DNA of 64,000 nt, taken from contig WPIO01000033.1 in NCBI GenBank assembly GCA_009760855.2, positions 4,197,001 through 4,261,000 of the forward strand, read 5' to 3'. The notes under the pieces are model-generated. The model worked only from the letters and a program-made list of their open reading frames with translations, was not told the origin of the DNA and made no database searches. The DNA is from Cristatella mucedo (Eukaryota > Bryozoa > Phylactolaemata > Cristatellidae). Position 1 is the first letter of the stretch; each line of letters opens with the position of its first letter. A program made the translations under genes and the position numbers. Shown here piece after piece: positions 36,911 through 49,800 of this stretch.

Positions 36911-37606
36911 TCTCGACTTCTGCAACTCACTGCTTACTGGCCTACCGGCATGTGCGATCAGGCGCTTGTAGCTGGTGCAAAACTCCGAAGCTAGGCTTGT
37001 CTGTCGTGAGCGCAGCAGTTGCCACATCACACCACTTCTCCCCGACCTGCACTGGCTACCAGTCAAGTAACGGATCGACTTCAAGGTTTTGTCGCTCACT
37101 TTTAGGTCTCTTCATTCTTTATCTCAAGCCCCTCTTTCAGATCTACTCCCCCACCAGGCCAAGCATCGTACCACCCGCTTTTCGGAATCCAAAAGTCTAC
37201 CAATACCTCGTACAAACCTCAAATCCTTTGGAGACCGTGCATTTAGTTCGTATGCTCCCAAAGCCTGGAACTCCCTCCCGACTTGCGTCAGAACATCCCC
37301 TGACTTGACCACATTTAAAAAGAACTTAAAAACACCCCTATTTAGGACAGCATTTAGTGGGTCCCTGTGATACGTCCTTGATGTGCTTATGCGTGCTGAC
37401 ACTGTGCATGCTGCCACTAACCACATTTGCATGCTGACCCTGTGCATGTCACCCCTAACCATGTTATTCATGTTGTTTGTTTATCAAGTATGATATTACT
37501 CACCATTCATTCAATTGCATTTCCCTTGCAGCAAATGTAAAGCACTTAGAAAGAGATTGAGTTCTCTGAGCGCGCTTTATAAATATTATTATTATTATTA
37601 TTATTA
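36911..37606 (+). mobile_element. LINE family A, C-terminal ORF2 and 3' end
   Basis: Begins CTCGACTTCTGCAACTCACT. It encodes pieces of the post-RT region and GDRAFSSYAPKAWNSLP, then the complete family 3' UTR, hairpin and (ATT)n tail. One of the better-preserved 3' ends, with frameshifts. Confidence 0.9.
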
Positions 37607-37984
37607 ATCTACTCTATACCCACTGAAGATCACACATATAATCATGGGTTTAATGGATAGACCATGTTCTACTGTCATCAGGATTATGCAGTTTAGAAGT
37701 TGATAGTCTTTTGAAGCACTTTACGGGCACTTTGCAGTGTTTAGATGAATTAAGAGCTTTATATGTACATTTATGTTATTTATATTTATACATGTTTTTA
37801 AACTGCTTGATGACGAAGCATGGGAATGTACACTGCATGAAAAATCCCGAAGGCAGTCATGTTCAGGGGCACTTATAAAAAAGAGGGTTGGCAACTGTCC
37901 AGGTCGGAAAAGTCAGGTAGGCCTCGGTCATTCTACTCTGAATTATACAGACTGTTTGAACACAATAGTGAGCACCTCCTGACT
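37607..37984. other. Intron sequence, no feature seen
   Basis: Nothing recognised between the LINE tail and the Tc1 remnant. Confidence 0.5.
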
Positions 37985-38565
37985 TATACATTCAGTTGCA
38001 AAAGAATCTTCGAAGTATGACTGGGGCTGCTGTGGCTGTAAATTCGTTTGAGTAAACAGAGCATTTCATACGATGGGGACATATCCATGTAAGAGCATGT
38101 GAATATATTTATTGACAGCCCAAAACAAGCATATGTGCTATTGCTATGCATGCGTATAGTTTAACTTCAGCCCATCGTAATTCTTCTATACCTCCCATGT
38201 GTGGCCAGGCATAGAGGCCAAAGGCATAAAAGCTTAAGCGCTGTCTCTTCTATTGTAGCACATTCCTCAGAGCCTAAGTTTTACTGAAAAAGTCTACTAG
38301 GGTACGTCAAGAACCCTGCCTCAGCAGCCGGTCGATATCGCTTCACAGCCGTTCTATAGTGTTCAAATCAGGCGACTGGCTAGGCCACTGCAACAGCACC
38401 AAGGATTTGTCAAAAAGTACTTCACTAGCCTAGAGTAGTGCTTAGGATAGTTATCTTGCTGCTAAATTGTACGACCCCCAAGCATAGTATTCGAACTTTG
38501 ACATCCAACTCGCTTGACAATAATAACTTGAGTAAATTAGTTTTTGAAAAATCCTTGTTTTCAGC
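37985..38565 (-). mobile_element. Tc1/mariner remnant, second copy
   Basis: Minus strand encodes QQDNYPKHYS (38435-38462) and, about 60 nt on, QSPDLNTIERL (38354-38380): the DNDPKH and SPDLNPIE blocks of Tc1/mariner transposases, with stops. It is collinear with the SINE-split copy at 31438-32270 and shows the uninterrupted order. Confidence 0.82.
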
Positions 38566-39745
38566 TGAGTGCAGGTATGACCATCTAGGGCTAATATTGA
38601 TGTTGATTCTAGTTCTAGCTGTGCTCTCAGATCTAGTGCTCAAGAAGAGGAAAGAAAAAGCCACAAAGAACAAAAAGGCATATAGCACCTCCAAACCATA
38701 GGGTGGATGCCACCGTTGGCCATCGAGTCATCTGCTGAAGACCAAGATTACACGCAGCATTCTTGGCAATTTACTGCGAGACTCCTCGCAACGGCAGCAC
38801 GAGCAGCCTGACAGAGTCGGCCACCCTAGCGACTACTGTTGCCTGAAGTGAAGCAAGACCAAAAAAGAGCCATAACAAAAATGAGCTCAGACTAGAAATA
38901 CATGTAGCCCAAGCAGCGGAGACTGGCAAGGGGCAGATAGTTGCAAGCAGCGGTCTAACTACGAACCAGCTGAGTGAATGAATATACTGCCAAACTGGGT
39001 GTTACATACAGGGCTGCCTAAGACCATGACATGTATTTTGACCAATGCTCTATTCCTACTCTGTCCACCACGACGCTGCACTTGCCTAAGAGTTTCACAG
39101 TCACACCACCGAGCTTCATCATGTACGCACCATCACAAGGCTGCTAAAACCTGCAGCAGATAAGCCTCTCGTCTCACCCCTAGAACCTCTATAAAAGGCG
39201 ATGGTCTTCAATATGCAAAAAGCGATGGACAGCAGATTAACAGGGTAAACTGTTATAACTTCACTAATTCTGTCGCGCACGTATGGTGTAGAACACGACA
39301 CGGTGGGATGATAATGCTGTGTGTAACAGCATGTAATAGCAGTGGGGGGGGGGGAGTTCACTCGCAGGCCAACATCTGGCCACACGAACAAGTAAACATA
39401 CAGGCGCTACGAGTTGGCCTGCTGTGTACCTACATTAAATCAGGGTGAAGGTCCACAGCACTACTATTTAATTTTACTAATGGCCATGTCAGTCTCACAA
39501 AATCCTCTTCACAAGAATTGCACAGCAAGTGTCCAGACGATGCACATTATTTTCGTTGCTTACAAAAATAACTCAACCGTTCACTTGCTACATATTTGGC
39601 TGTACTGTAGCTAGATACTTACTTCCACGGGTAGTAAAGTCAATCTCTGAGGTAAGCACTCCTTCCAGCATCTGATACCTTGCTTAAATCCTACAGATAC
39701 CCACAGGGTGCTTTCTTTCCATTTGCCCTAAGTCGTATTGCTATG
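38566..39745. other. Intron sequence, no gene recognised
   Basis: Contains a poly-G run near 39342-39352. A 24-nt splice-flanked island near 39634-39657 (minus) is too short to support. Confidence 0.45.
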
Positions 39746-39818
39746 TAATAATAATAATACACTTGATAAAGTGCCCTCAGAGAACTCAATCTCTTTCTAG
39801 GAGCTTTACATTTGCCGA
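39746..39818 (-). mobile_element. LINE family A, extreme 3' end
   Basis: Only the ATT tail and terminal hairpin remain. Confidence 0.8.
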
Positions 39819-40061
39819 GTTACAAATTACAGAGCCACGCTTTGTCGGTGGGAACTGGTCAGTGGTAAAATACTAGCCTTCAGCATAGGAGGCCTCATGT
39901 CGATTTTTAAGACCAACAGACATATACTTCCCATGTAGAAAACAGATACAAGTGAAGCACTGGCAAGTCTGCTTCTCATAGGGCGACTCCATTGGAACAT
40001 GCCCTGATACAGCAACTAGCCATGAGCTGCAAAACAAGTCGTTAAGCTGTTCCTCTACACA

Positions 40062-40215
40062 CCGTGGTTTGGCCCAGTGGTTAAGGTGCTTGCCTTTAAC
40101 GACCAAGGTCAAAATGAATGTATTTGAGGACCGAGGTCGTGTGCGCGAGCCCAGTGGCATATGCGAATCGCCTGAATACATATTAAGTTCTCCTATGGCA
40201 CTGTACAAATGAATT
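40062..40215 (+). mobile_element. SINE-B copy
   Basis: tRNA-like head GGTTTGGCCCAGTGGTTAAG, an internal short duplication around GACCAAGGTC/GACCGAGGTC, then a LINE-like tail (CATATTAAGTTCTCCTATGG) and AT-rich end. Confidence 0.75.
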
Positions 40216-40233
40216 ATATCATATTATATTCGC

Positions 40234-40322
40234 CTAATAATAATAATTAGATAATACCACATTTGTGTAGTGCCCTCAGATAACGTAATCTCTTTCGAGA
40301 CACTTTATATTTGCAGCAAAGA
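40234..40322 (-). mobile_element. LINE family A, extreme 3' end
   Basis: AAT tail plus hairpin region, diverged. It meets the plus-strand copy at 40334. Confidence 0.75.
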
Positions 40323-40333
40323 AAGCATGATCA

Positions 40334-40650
40334 GAAACCTAAAATCTTTTGGAGAAAGTGCCTTCAGTTCACATGCTCTCAAAGCCAAGAACTGACTCCG
40401 ACTGACGTCGCAACATTCCCTGACTTGAGGACATTTAAAAAGAAGCTGCACATCTACTTGTTCCTAACAGTATTTGCTGGGTCCCTGTGAATTGTCCTAT
40501 GAGTGCTTATGCGTGCTGACACTATATATGTTATCACTAACCAAATGAAATGCTTCTTTCACAGCATATCTTAAGTGCCTAGTGAGAGATTTTGTTTTCT
40601 TAGGATGCTACGAAATGTCTCATTATTATTATTATTATTATTATTATAAC
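40334..40650 (+). mobile_element. LINE family A-related 3' fragment (subfamily A')
   Basis: Starts in the AACCTAAAATCTTTTGGAGA coding stretch. Continues through the 3' UTR (GTTTTCTTAGGATGCTACGA) to an (ATT)n tail. Confidence 0.8.
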
Positions 40651-40942
40651 AGCATAATATCTCTCGGTCATGGATTAAGCTGCTGTGACCTTAGAGGCTT
40701 CATATTCAATGAGATCTCCCAGCATTTCTAAGGCAGTCAAGACAGGTAACAGCCTGCTTGCTTGCATCGAATACGTTTCCTCGGATCTTAGGAGCACTTG
40801 ACTTGATTCGAATTACAGTCAAGCAGTCGGTACACCACCCAAGAGACCAGCCAAAAGTGGCACTTGCATGAGAGCTAATTATAAATAAAATTCCCACATT
40901 GAGATATGATGAGAAAGGTGCTTATAAGCAGGGTTGACTAAT

Positions 40943-41042
<100 letters not shown>

Positions 41043-41165
41043 ATTCGCTAGTATAGACTCCTAATAACTCGATCTCTATCTAGAAGCTTTACTTATGCCA
41101 CAGGGCTCGAGCCCACGACCTTGATCGTAGAAGGCAAGAGTCTTACACCTTGGCCAAACCAGGGA
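41043..41165 (-). mobile_element. SINE-B copy
   Basis: Minus-strand tRNA-like head (GGTTTGGCCAAGGTGTAAG, B-box GGGCTCGAGCC) and the LINE-like tail AGATAGAGATCGAGTTATTA. Confidence 0.75.
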
Positions 41166-42004
41166 TTAGGAGGGTTGATTCAAGACTCATTGCGGTATTT
41201 AGGAACAGCAACAAGCTACGTCTTCCAGCTTGGGGCTCTCGGAAACTGTCTGAGTCAAGGCTCCCCAGGATCTAAAATCATGTAAGAAGAGGTAGGGAAA
41301 CCGAAATGCTAAGCTAACAGTAATGTTGAGTGCACAGACAAATCAAATATAAGGAAATTGCAGTCAAAGGTGTTAAGATTATGACACTTGGCCTTTCTGC
41401 AAGATGTTTCACTAGGTGCTGATTGTGACCAATGCAACCAGTGGCCAAGCAGCGCATGCTGCCAAAGTTATTGAGTGCAAGCATGCACTTGCGCATACCT
41501 GAACGTTATCGGTGTATGTCACGTGACTGCATGGCCACGTGTGTGTCTATGTGTGTATGGGCGTGTGTGCACGCGTGTGTATGACTAACTTTTGGAAAAA
41601 TCGGTTTGGAAGCATGTCCTAAGAACGGTGCTTACAGATCAATAGCGAAAATTCCCGATGAAATAGTATAGAATTCGACAAGAAAATGATGGCTGGTCGG
41701 CCTAAATACTTGAACCTACGATGTTTCTAATGTCCTTACCACTGAGCAATTTCTCTTAAGTCCTATTGATTAAAGATCCCATCCTAGATATCTGTAAACA
41801 GCCCCCAAGAAATATGTTTCCAACAAAAACCGACCCGGTAAAGCTAGTGTGTGTCTGACCCTACCGAGGCACAAAAGCTTGACACAAAGACTGGGTCTGC
41901 TCTATTTATTGAAACCATACAATCGGTTTGAATTAATTGGCTACTTGGCCAGGTCAAGCCACCTAGTTCCAGAGGCACCAATATGGCTTCTAGATTTCTT
42001 CGGC
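41166..42004. other. Intron sequence, no gene recognised
   Basis: Contains a degenerate GT-rich run (41535-41585). No coding signal. Confidence 0.5.
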
Positions 42005-42553
42005 AAGCAACAAAGAAGAGAATTAAGGTTTTGTCCCTCACTTTTAGGTCCCTTCATTCTATGGCTCCAGCCTATCTGTCAGATATACTACCCCATCAGG
42101 CTAAGCATCGTACCACCCGCTTTTCGGAATCCAACAGTCTAGAAATACCTCATACAAACCTTAAATCCTTTGGAGACCGTGCATTTAGTTCATATGCTCC
42201 CAAAGCCTGGAACTCCCTCCCGACCTGCGGCAGAACATCCCCTGACCTGACCACATTTAAAAGGAACCTAAAAACACATCTATTTAGGACAGCATTTAGT
42301 GGGTCCCTGTGATTCGTCCTTGATGTGCTTATGCGTGCTGACACTGTGCATGCTGCCACTAACCATATTTGCATGCTGACCCTGTGCATGTCACCCCTAA
42401 CCATATTATTCATTTCGTTTGTTTTTTTCAAGCATGATTTTACTTACCATTCAATTACATTTCACTTTACAGCAAATGTAAAGCGCCTAGAGAGAGATTA
42501 AGTTCTCTGAGGGCGCTTTATCAAGTGAATTATTATTATTATTATTATTATTA
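42005..42553 (+). mobile_element. LINE family A, C-terminal ORF2 and 3' end
   Basis: An unusually intact C-terminal frame (41983-42312) encodes IKVLSLTFRSLHSMAPAYL and GDRAFSSYAPKAWNSLP and ends at a natural stop after FRTAFSGSL. The full 3' UTR, hairpin and (ATT)n tail follow. One of the least mutated C-termini in the window. Confidence 0.9.
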
Positions 42554-43539
42554 ACCAGGTTTGGAAGTTATTTAGTGTATGGGTTAACTGTTCCAACATC
42601 AATAAAACAAGATAATTCCCCATAGCAGAATGTGTGACTAGTCGGCCCTTGATAACTCAAAGGATGATATTCAAGCATGGTTCTACCATTCTTTGTAACA
42701 TCAGTTGATAGCTGAGCTTGCTGTTCAGATGGTTCCTAAGTTTCGCTGGTCTATACTTTCAGACCTCTTAAACATAGACAATGGCATTGTATGTTCGGCC
42801 ATGGTATATCACCTCATATTTCATAATCATTACTTTTATGTCGATCAGCAGGCAGCAGCAGCTGCATTACAACGTCAACTACAGCCCTACATCCTAGCGA
42901 TGTTTAAGGTCTTGCCTTGCTTCAGTAGGGGCACGGGTGATAAGATCGAAAGGGGAGCTGCTGCCGGCACCAAGACAAGCTGTCATCAACCGAGCAAGAT
43001 AGCATAAGCACTAACATATCTGAGCAGCAGCAGAATGTGCCACTGACAAGACCTACTTGTCAGTGTCTCTCATCGGTGTATGCAACCTGAGTAAAGGTCA
43101 TAGGGAAGTAAGGAACAGGACGGCTGCATAGACTAGCAATAGGTTTGGGCTACAGTTAGGACCGAGCCCTTCCCCATGGGAAGAGCAAAATCACCGGAGG
43201 GCCAGCCAAAGTTAGGGTTCTAAAATATCCTGAGTAGTTTGACGAAAACCTGGGGCTTAAAGCAAGCAGCAGCTGTATAAGCACTAATTGCAACTGCAGT
43301 TAAAAAATCACATGAATAATGCATGGAATCCTCATAACTGATAGACTACTTACTTGAGTGTGCGGACGCTCGTGCATGTCAAGGTGTGTGCATGTATGCC
43401 CGCATGTGAGTAAGTGTGTGCCCATGCACAAATGTCTGTGTGCTCATGCATGTGTGTGCGCCTGCGCAAGCAAGTAGTGTGCTCCAGTATGATTGTTAGA
43501 GATGGGGATATCTTGAGCGAAGAGGAAGGCAATATTGGC
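42554..43539. other. Intron sequence, no gene recognised
   Basis: No convincing coding region or repeat family. Confidence 0.5.
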
Positions 43540-43599
43540 AGAGAAGGAGAGAGAGAGGGAGAGAGAGAGAGAAAGAGATGGGGAGAGAGATGGGGAGAG

Positions 43600-43662
<63 letters not shown>
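43540..43662. repeat. (GA)n microsatellite
   Basis: Imperfect GA/GGGA stretch, then about 25 perfect AG units to 43662. Arg-Glu and Ser-Leu frames are artefacts. Confidence 0.95.
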
Positions 43663-43663
<1 letters not shown>

Positions 43664-45573
43664 AGTCCGAGATCGGATTCCCAAGGAACTGGGAGCAGGT
43701 ATGTGGTGGCAATAGGAAGGGCTATGTGTGCCAGGCTATCAGGCAAGTCAGCCTGCAAAGCTTACCTCAATAACACCAGCAAGCCAGAGGTCACCAGATG
43801 CCCTCCTCCTCTGCCGGGCACTCTGTCAGCTCTCCAGATACTAAGTGCAGCGGCCCAGGAAAACCAGTAGCCCAGGAAGCTGGCAGCCGAATGACGGCAC
43901 TTCCGGCACCCAATAGACTACTGGGTGCTACAGCAGCATACTATTCTAGCACAGGGAGCTTATTGTTACGTCAGCAGCCACAGGGAAACAAGCAGCAGTA
44001 CCAAGAGCACACGAGGGCACCAGAAGCCTCCAGCCTAGCTGCCCCATAAAGCTGGGCTATCTACTCACCACATGGCCAGGAAGTGGTAGAGGTGAGTGTG
44101 GGGGGGGGGGGCTGCAGCAGACTGTGATTAACCTAGAGATCAAGGGACTACACCTACCAGCAAGAGCTGGATACCAGGATGCACACACCAACGATCATAG
44201 GCCACAAAAGATCTAAAAACTTAAGACACAAACTCTGGGTGCTGGATGCAGAGTCGGCCCGAGGGTGCTATTAGTGCATCCCAGTCAATACAGAGTAAGG
44301 CTGACGGCTAACGGTCCACATTCTAATTGAGCTGCCCTAACATAGGGTTAGCCTAACATAGTTATACTCAGTGCTGCCTACGTATCAGAGTCGCATAACA
44401 TAAAGAAAACACAGTTGGGCACAGGCCATGTCCAAAATTCAATGGATGCAACACACTGAGCACGGAGCCTCACTGTGCACGGAGCCTCACTGTGCACAAG
44501 TGTCAAGAGATCTGGAAGCCAATGAGACAAAAAAAGACGACCCCTCGCCACACAAATGATGCCTATGAAAGACAAACGAGCTAATGCCAGAAAAAGACAA
44601 AGCAGCCCAAGCTCGGACAGATTCTCAGCTCAACAAGTTGCTCACAGGCACTCAGAGGAGGGCCAATCAAGCCAACGAGGCGGGCCTACAAGATAGCAGT
44701 GAAGCCAAGCGACATCCTACTTAGCTTTTGATTCAACCTGCCATCTGCTCAACGACAGCATGCAGCAAGCATCCAAGACATAGGGTCTCAGCTACTCAGA
44801 GCTCAGCCACTGTGCATGCGTGTGCGCGCACGCATGCACAGTGGCAGCCGCCTGCTTGGCAGCAGAGCTGCTAACCGTGGCTCTGCCACGAGCAGTCACT
44901 CACACTCTGCCTACATCACCGGCACATGCTGAGCCAGTCGGAAAGAGAGGGGCACAGTATCTCTACCTTCAAGCTGCTCTCTACCTTCCAGCTCTCCTGC
45001 TCTGAGGCAGCACCAGTAGCAGCAGAACAAGTGGCGAGTGGCCAATCAATAAGGTCAGGGCTGCTTGCTGCCCTAATTATAATAGGGATGACTGTTGGCT
45101 CGAGCAATTGGAGCAGTTTTGTAGAATCGATACAGGTATCTTATGTCAATAAGTAAGCGCCACTGCTGACAGAAACAGGCACTGACTGGGTGGGTCCTAT
45201 GTGGAACGAACGTTCACCGTTAGTGTGAAAAACAAAATTGTGTGCATACAATCGGCATATCATAAGATGAGAATAGCAACGATGCATCCGCAGCACCTGC
45301 CGGAAGAACTTCACAACCCAACGCAAGAAGTTGAAGCACTTACATGTCTTTACATTGTTCTTTTTATGCTCGGAACAAAGTTTCAAACCTGGTCTCTTAC
45401 TCGACTGCCTCACAAACAGCTTAGCATACTAGAACCGTGCATCGGCAATGTGCACATGACACGGACATTGGCAGGCGTCACCATGTCAGAACTTCATGTT
45501 GGCCAAGGAGAGAGGCAAAGATACACACAAAGACCCACACAAACAAAGGCACCCATGCATACATGCAAGCGCG

Positions 45574-45575
<2 letters not shown>
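43663..45575. other. Intron sequence, no gene recognised
   Basis: Contains a 12-base poly-G (44100-44111) and an 18-bp unit (CACGGAGCCTCACTGTG) present twice in tandem at about 44460-44497. Plus-strand frames at 43.8-44.05 and 44.8-45.0 kb have no domain or splice support. Confidence 0.45.

Positions 45576-45626
<51 letters not shown>
45576..45626. repeat. (AC)n microsatellite
   Basis: About 25 AC units; His-Thr frames across it are artefacts. Confidence 0.95.
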
Positions 45627-45629
<3 letters not shown>

Positions 45630-45987
45630 TCAAACTCACCGAAATTCTAGAGCCATTCGAGAGCCCATCCCAAATGCACAATTTCTCACTCTGCCAGTTT
45701 ACTTAGTACACATGCCGATTTCAGTTAAGAATGGGTCAATTTACTACTTTTTGGTTGTTTTTCCGTCAGCCCAGCAGATCATCCGTGATTCTCAGATAGA
45801 CTTTAGGCACACCAACCCTGCCCTGGCTGGCATTGACAGCACCACGGCCCTGCCTCAGTTGAGCAGCCATAAATTTCCGAGGAAATCAGCCAAGTTAAAG
45901 GCAAATAAATATGCCCTCACACAGGTGCAACCCCTTGGGTAAATGACATTGCTGCTACGTGTTGCTGCCGGTGTAAGATTGTTAGGC

Positions 45988-46143
45988 TCATAATTCGACC
46001 AACTGGTCGTCACATCTGATTACAACCACAATGATATATACTAATACTAAGGAGATTTTTTGTTGGGATTCATACTTCGACCTAATAGTCGTCACATCTG
46101 ACTAGCAATCACAATGACATACTAATACTAAGGGGATTTGTTT
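45988..46143. repeat. Diverged tandem duplication, unit about 85 bp
   Basis: Both units share GGTCGTCACATCTGA / AGTCGTCACATCTGA and ACTAATACTAAGG(A/G)GATTT in the same order. Confidence 0.75.
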
Positions 46144-48317
46144 AACATTTTACAAAGTTAACGGTCAAAGACGTGCCAGCATCACTAAGAGGTAAGCTAT
46201 AAATAGACAAGCAATATGAGGCTCACACAATGTGCAGAGGAGTAAGTGAACAAAGAATATAGCTATCTCTATAAATACAGAGCAGTAAAATCTAGCAGGT
46301 CTGGCTAATTTAGTATATTAGTGGTAGCCCAGACGTCAGATGCAGTTTCACGTCAATAGGAATGCAAGAGGGTAAGAATGGTACTCAAAATCTTCACCAA
46401 TCATGATAGGATCTATCAAACTTTAATAAGTAAAATCGGATGATGTATCATACATCCAGAGAAGCCACATGTTGCAATCAATCTGTATCAAAAGCAGTCA
46501 AATTTCAACAAAAAACAAGCATAGTCGATGAACAAAAGTTCACTCAAATACAACTGATTACAACTGATTTACGGCTGGCTATGAAAACTGAGGCAAGCCA
46601 CCATCTACATAATCTAGTCATGGAACTGTCTTCCCCATATAAACAAGCCTTGGTATAACCACGAAAACTCTCAGAAAAGTTTCACCAGTAGCACAAACAC
46701 AACTCAACCTACCACCCACTGTAGCATATGAAATGTGTCAGAAAAGCTGTTTGCGTTGTGTAAGAAAACTAACCAGCGAGTTATGACTATGCTAGGATTA
46801 GAATATTTTTGTTGTACATCTGATAAGCAGGCCTTTGGAAGTAGGCTTGTCTCAGACCATAGCAGAGCATGTTCAGTTGTATTGTATAATGCTTATAGTG
46901 CTTAAGATTGTAGCACACAACGTTTGTGTGCATTAGCCAAACGTCTGATCACATTGTACTTAGCTGGCTGCATCTTCTCAGGGACTCTTGACAGGGACAC
47001 AGCTGGGACAATAGGTCTATCATCCGTTATAAAAATTTACAGAACTGTCACTCTTCCCTTGCTGGCAGAAAATGATGCTGAAAAAGACCTTGCTACAGTC
47101 AGCTTCACCAATCTAAATTCATAAGTCTTAATGAATAGAACGTGGCAAGAAGACAGTACGAGTGTTGTCCAGCTTCGGTAGTATCAGCACAGAAAAACCA
47201 GACTGAAAAAACCACCGCGAGCTGCTTTAGGAGCTGCTAACATAAGCTACCTCGACCTGTATAGCTACCAATCACTAGTACCTCACATCAGCTCTGACAC
47301 TGAGAAGATGACAGCAGAATATACACGGAAAGCTCAGGCATTTAACATATACCAGCCCCTAAGACACAGGATTCTGAGAAAAATGCAAGCTTACAGTGGT
47401 AAAAGCAAACTCTGCCAGAAGCTTATTGAGAACAGAACCGGTTCAAAGGGCTAATTGAACCATCTAATTCCCAATCACCAGCATTATTATTAAAAGATCA
47501 AAAACGTTTAACACACTAGTTTACCTGTACGTATACACAACAATGCTCACCTTGGTACTGTAGCAAAATAAAACTTCATTTAAGAAAGCTCGAAGAAATC
47601 TACATTGCTTTTGATGACTGGCACATTTGAGCATTGGTGAAGAATGCCTTACATCACGCTTTCGGAATCAGGCATTCATAGCACAAAGCAAACATTGATA
47701 TTTGCAACTGACACAATGGCACACAAAATGAATGAACATGATACTGTGCATGAAAGCAGTCTTATCGATTAGTGCATAAACAGTTAAAAAAAGACTAACC
47801 TGGAAGGCCACAGGCCACCCAGGTTCAGAATGCTTTCATGGAATTAGAGACAGACTGAAATCTAAAAAGTGATCCCACAATGCTTATAAAAGTGCCAGAT
47901 AAGACTGAGCCAAAACTGAATTTATACAGTGCAATCATACAGGGGATAGACTGGGCCAGAATTAAGCCAAGAGGGCAAGACAGTGACCTTTCCAGAGGCA
48001 CCCAATCATTAGAAAGTGAAGGGGCATTTCAGTTGGTCTTAGAGGGGGCCTAGTTTCACTGCCCCCTCATTCCTTCTTCTATCAACAGTGAGCCTCTTAA
48101 CAACTCTTCCACTCCGACAGGCTAAGCTGTAACTGAGGCCAAAAGTCAGAATAGAGACCATCTCAACAGGGAAACCTGACAAGCCCGGTACATTTTGCTT
48201 TGTCTGTTCTTACTGAGCACGAACGGCTTCTGGGCAGAAGAACACTACTTGCATTTTAGGCTAAGCATGTACATGTGTGGCATAGTAGGCTATGTACAGG
48301 TATGCATATTTATTTTC
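46144..48317. other. Intron sequence, no gene recognised
   Basis: AT-rich. A 33-nt island at 47526-47558 (minus) has a strong acceptor (TTTTATTTTGCTACAG) and donor CAG|GTAAAC and would encode YQGEHCCVYVQ. It is too short to call without transcripts. Confidence 0.4.
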
Positions 48318-48992
48318 ATCTGTAACTCCACAATGTAGCCAAGACAAAGCAGGTGGTAGACTGGAGAGCTTTACATAGCACACCCAACACCTATGCGGCT
48401 TTTGGAGCTCACACGATAGCCAACAGACTCTATCTCAAACCGAAAATAAAAAGTGAGAAGCATACCTGAGGACAGCCGAAGAAGTGAGTAGCATAGAAAT
48501 ACCAATATAAAGCACATGAAAAGAATATGCAAGAGTTGGCAGCAGAAGATGTCTTGCATAATAAGAATTATGAAAGCAGGTTCCACAGTCTAGGACCATC
48601 AGAGCAGAAGCTTCTGTCACCAAATGTCTTCAAGTGAAAGAATGAAGCGGCTAATTTAATGCCCATAGCGACCCTAAGGGCACGAGGAGGCTAAAACTGG
48701 TGCTGTAGTTCAGCTAGGTATGAAGGAGCCAAGCCATAAGCAGGCTTTTTGGGTGAGAGTGAGCATTTTGCTCTATATCGTAGATCAACCAGGAGCCGTC
48801 ACAGCCCTTTCACTAAAGGAGACAGCTGGCTGAATTTCTTGGATTTGTTAACCAGCCTTTCAGCCATTTTAAAAAACAGTTGTAGAGGCTGAATCACTGG
48901 ATTACCGTAGTCCAGTCTAGAAAGAGTCAGGGAGCTAATAAGAGGTAGGGCCTAATCTTGGATAGGGATCGAACATGATAACTGGCTGTGAG

Positions 48993-49184
48993 CGGGTGAG
49001 CCGTGATGGCACACTAAGTAAAGCGGTTGCTTTCACGACCTCGGGACCGAGGTCGTGGGTTCGATTCCTGCGTTGGGCAACTCTTTATCGCCACTGCAAG
49101 CGTGGTGATAGCCATAAAGGCTCTTCTGTCGCTATACAAAAGGAGGCTGTTTAATCAGCTAGGATTTATTTATTTATTTATTTA
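48993..49184 (+). mobile_element. SINE-A copy nested in a LINE
   Basis: Near-complete: starts GGGTGAGCCGTGATGGCACA, B-box GTGGGTTCGATTCCTGCG, ends GGCTGTTTAATCAGCTAG and carries a (TTTA)n tail. The retained tail and low divergence suggest a recent insertion. Confidence 0.92.
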
Positions 49185-49454
49185 ATGGGATCTTCTGAAT
49201 GACACTTTTAAACTTCAAGCCATCCTCAAAGAGGACACCTAAATTATGCAAACATTATGACGATCGCTCTATAACACAGCCAATTAGAAGAGCAAAGCTT
49301 CCTAGTCCAGTCAAATGTTTAGGGTATCCTACGAGTAAAAGTTCGGTTTGATCGTTATTTGTTCAAGGAAATTCTCTTGCATTTAGGATCGAATGTCTGA
49401 AAGACAGGTATTCAGTTTTTCAGCTACTACAGCTGATTCCAACGGTTTAAATGT

Positions 49455-49578
49455 TGGCTACTGAATGAGTACCGAAAGCAGCTTAGGCTGTGAGCGCGCG
49501 TACAAAACTCTCCTGCTTAACACCCACTTAGTCTTTGTGGCTTTGTGGAGTTACAGATGGAGATACATTACATTAAAT
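49455..49578 (+). mobile_element. LINE family B, 3' tail nested in another family B copy
   Basis: GGCTACTGAATGAGTACCGA through CTTTGTGGAGTTACAGATGG to a TACATTACATTAAA end, opposite in orientation to the host copy. The duplicated GGCTTTGTGG is a small internal change. Confidence 0.8.
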
Positions 49579-49800
49579 GACAAGCACGGCAGGTTATCGT
49601 CAGCCTACAAGTGATATCTGATGTCACGGGCCCACTTAACTTTACTGAGAGGCTCTAAATATATGGAGTGGAGCAAACTGCCGAGAACAGATCCTCATGA
49701 AACTCCACAGGTGACTTGTCTACTACATGAGACTAGACCACCAAACGACGTGGATTGGACAAGATATGAGAGACCATAGCAACTCTTGAGTGCAGAAATG

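Larger units (their letters stand above)
48318..49800 (-). mobile_element. LINE family B fragment with two nested insertions
   Basis: Minus strand: RT-region sequence at 49579-49800 (matches the CGGTCACCTGTGGAGT stretch of the 9 kb copy), more ORF2 at 49190-49450, then the C-terminal part and 3' end at 48318-48990. It is interrupted by a plus-strand family B tail (49455-49578) and a plus-strand SINE-A (48993-49184). Heavily mutated. Confidence 0.8.

Noticed and set aside
45768-45923. Plus-strand frame starting QQIIRDSQIDFRHTN with AG and CAG|GTGCAA borders
   Set aside because: Opposite strand to the gene, no domain, and no neighbouring plus-strand exons.
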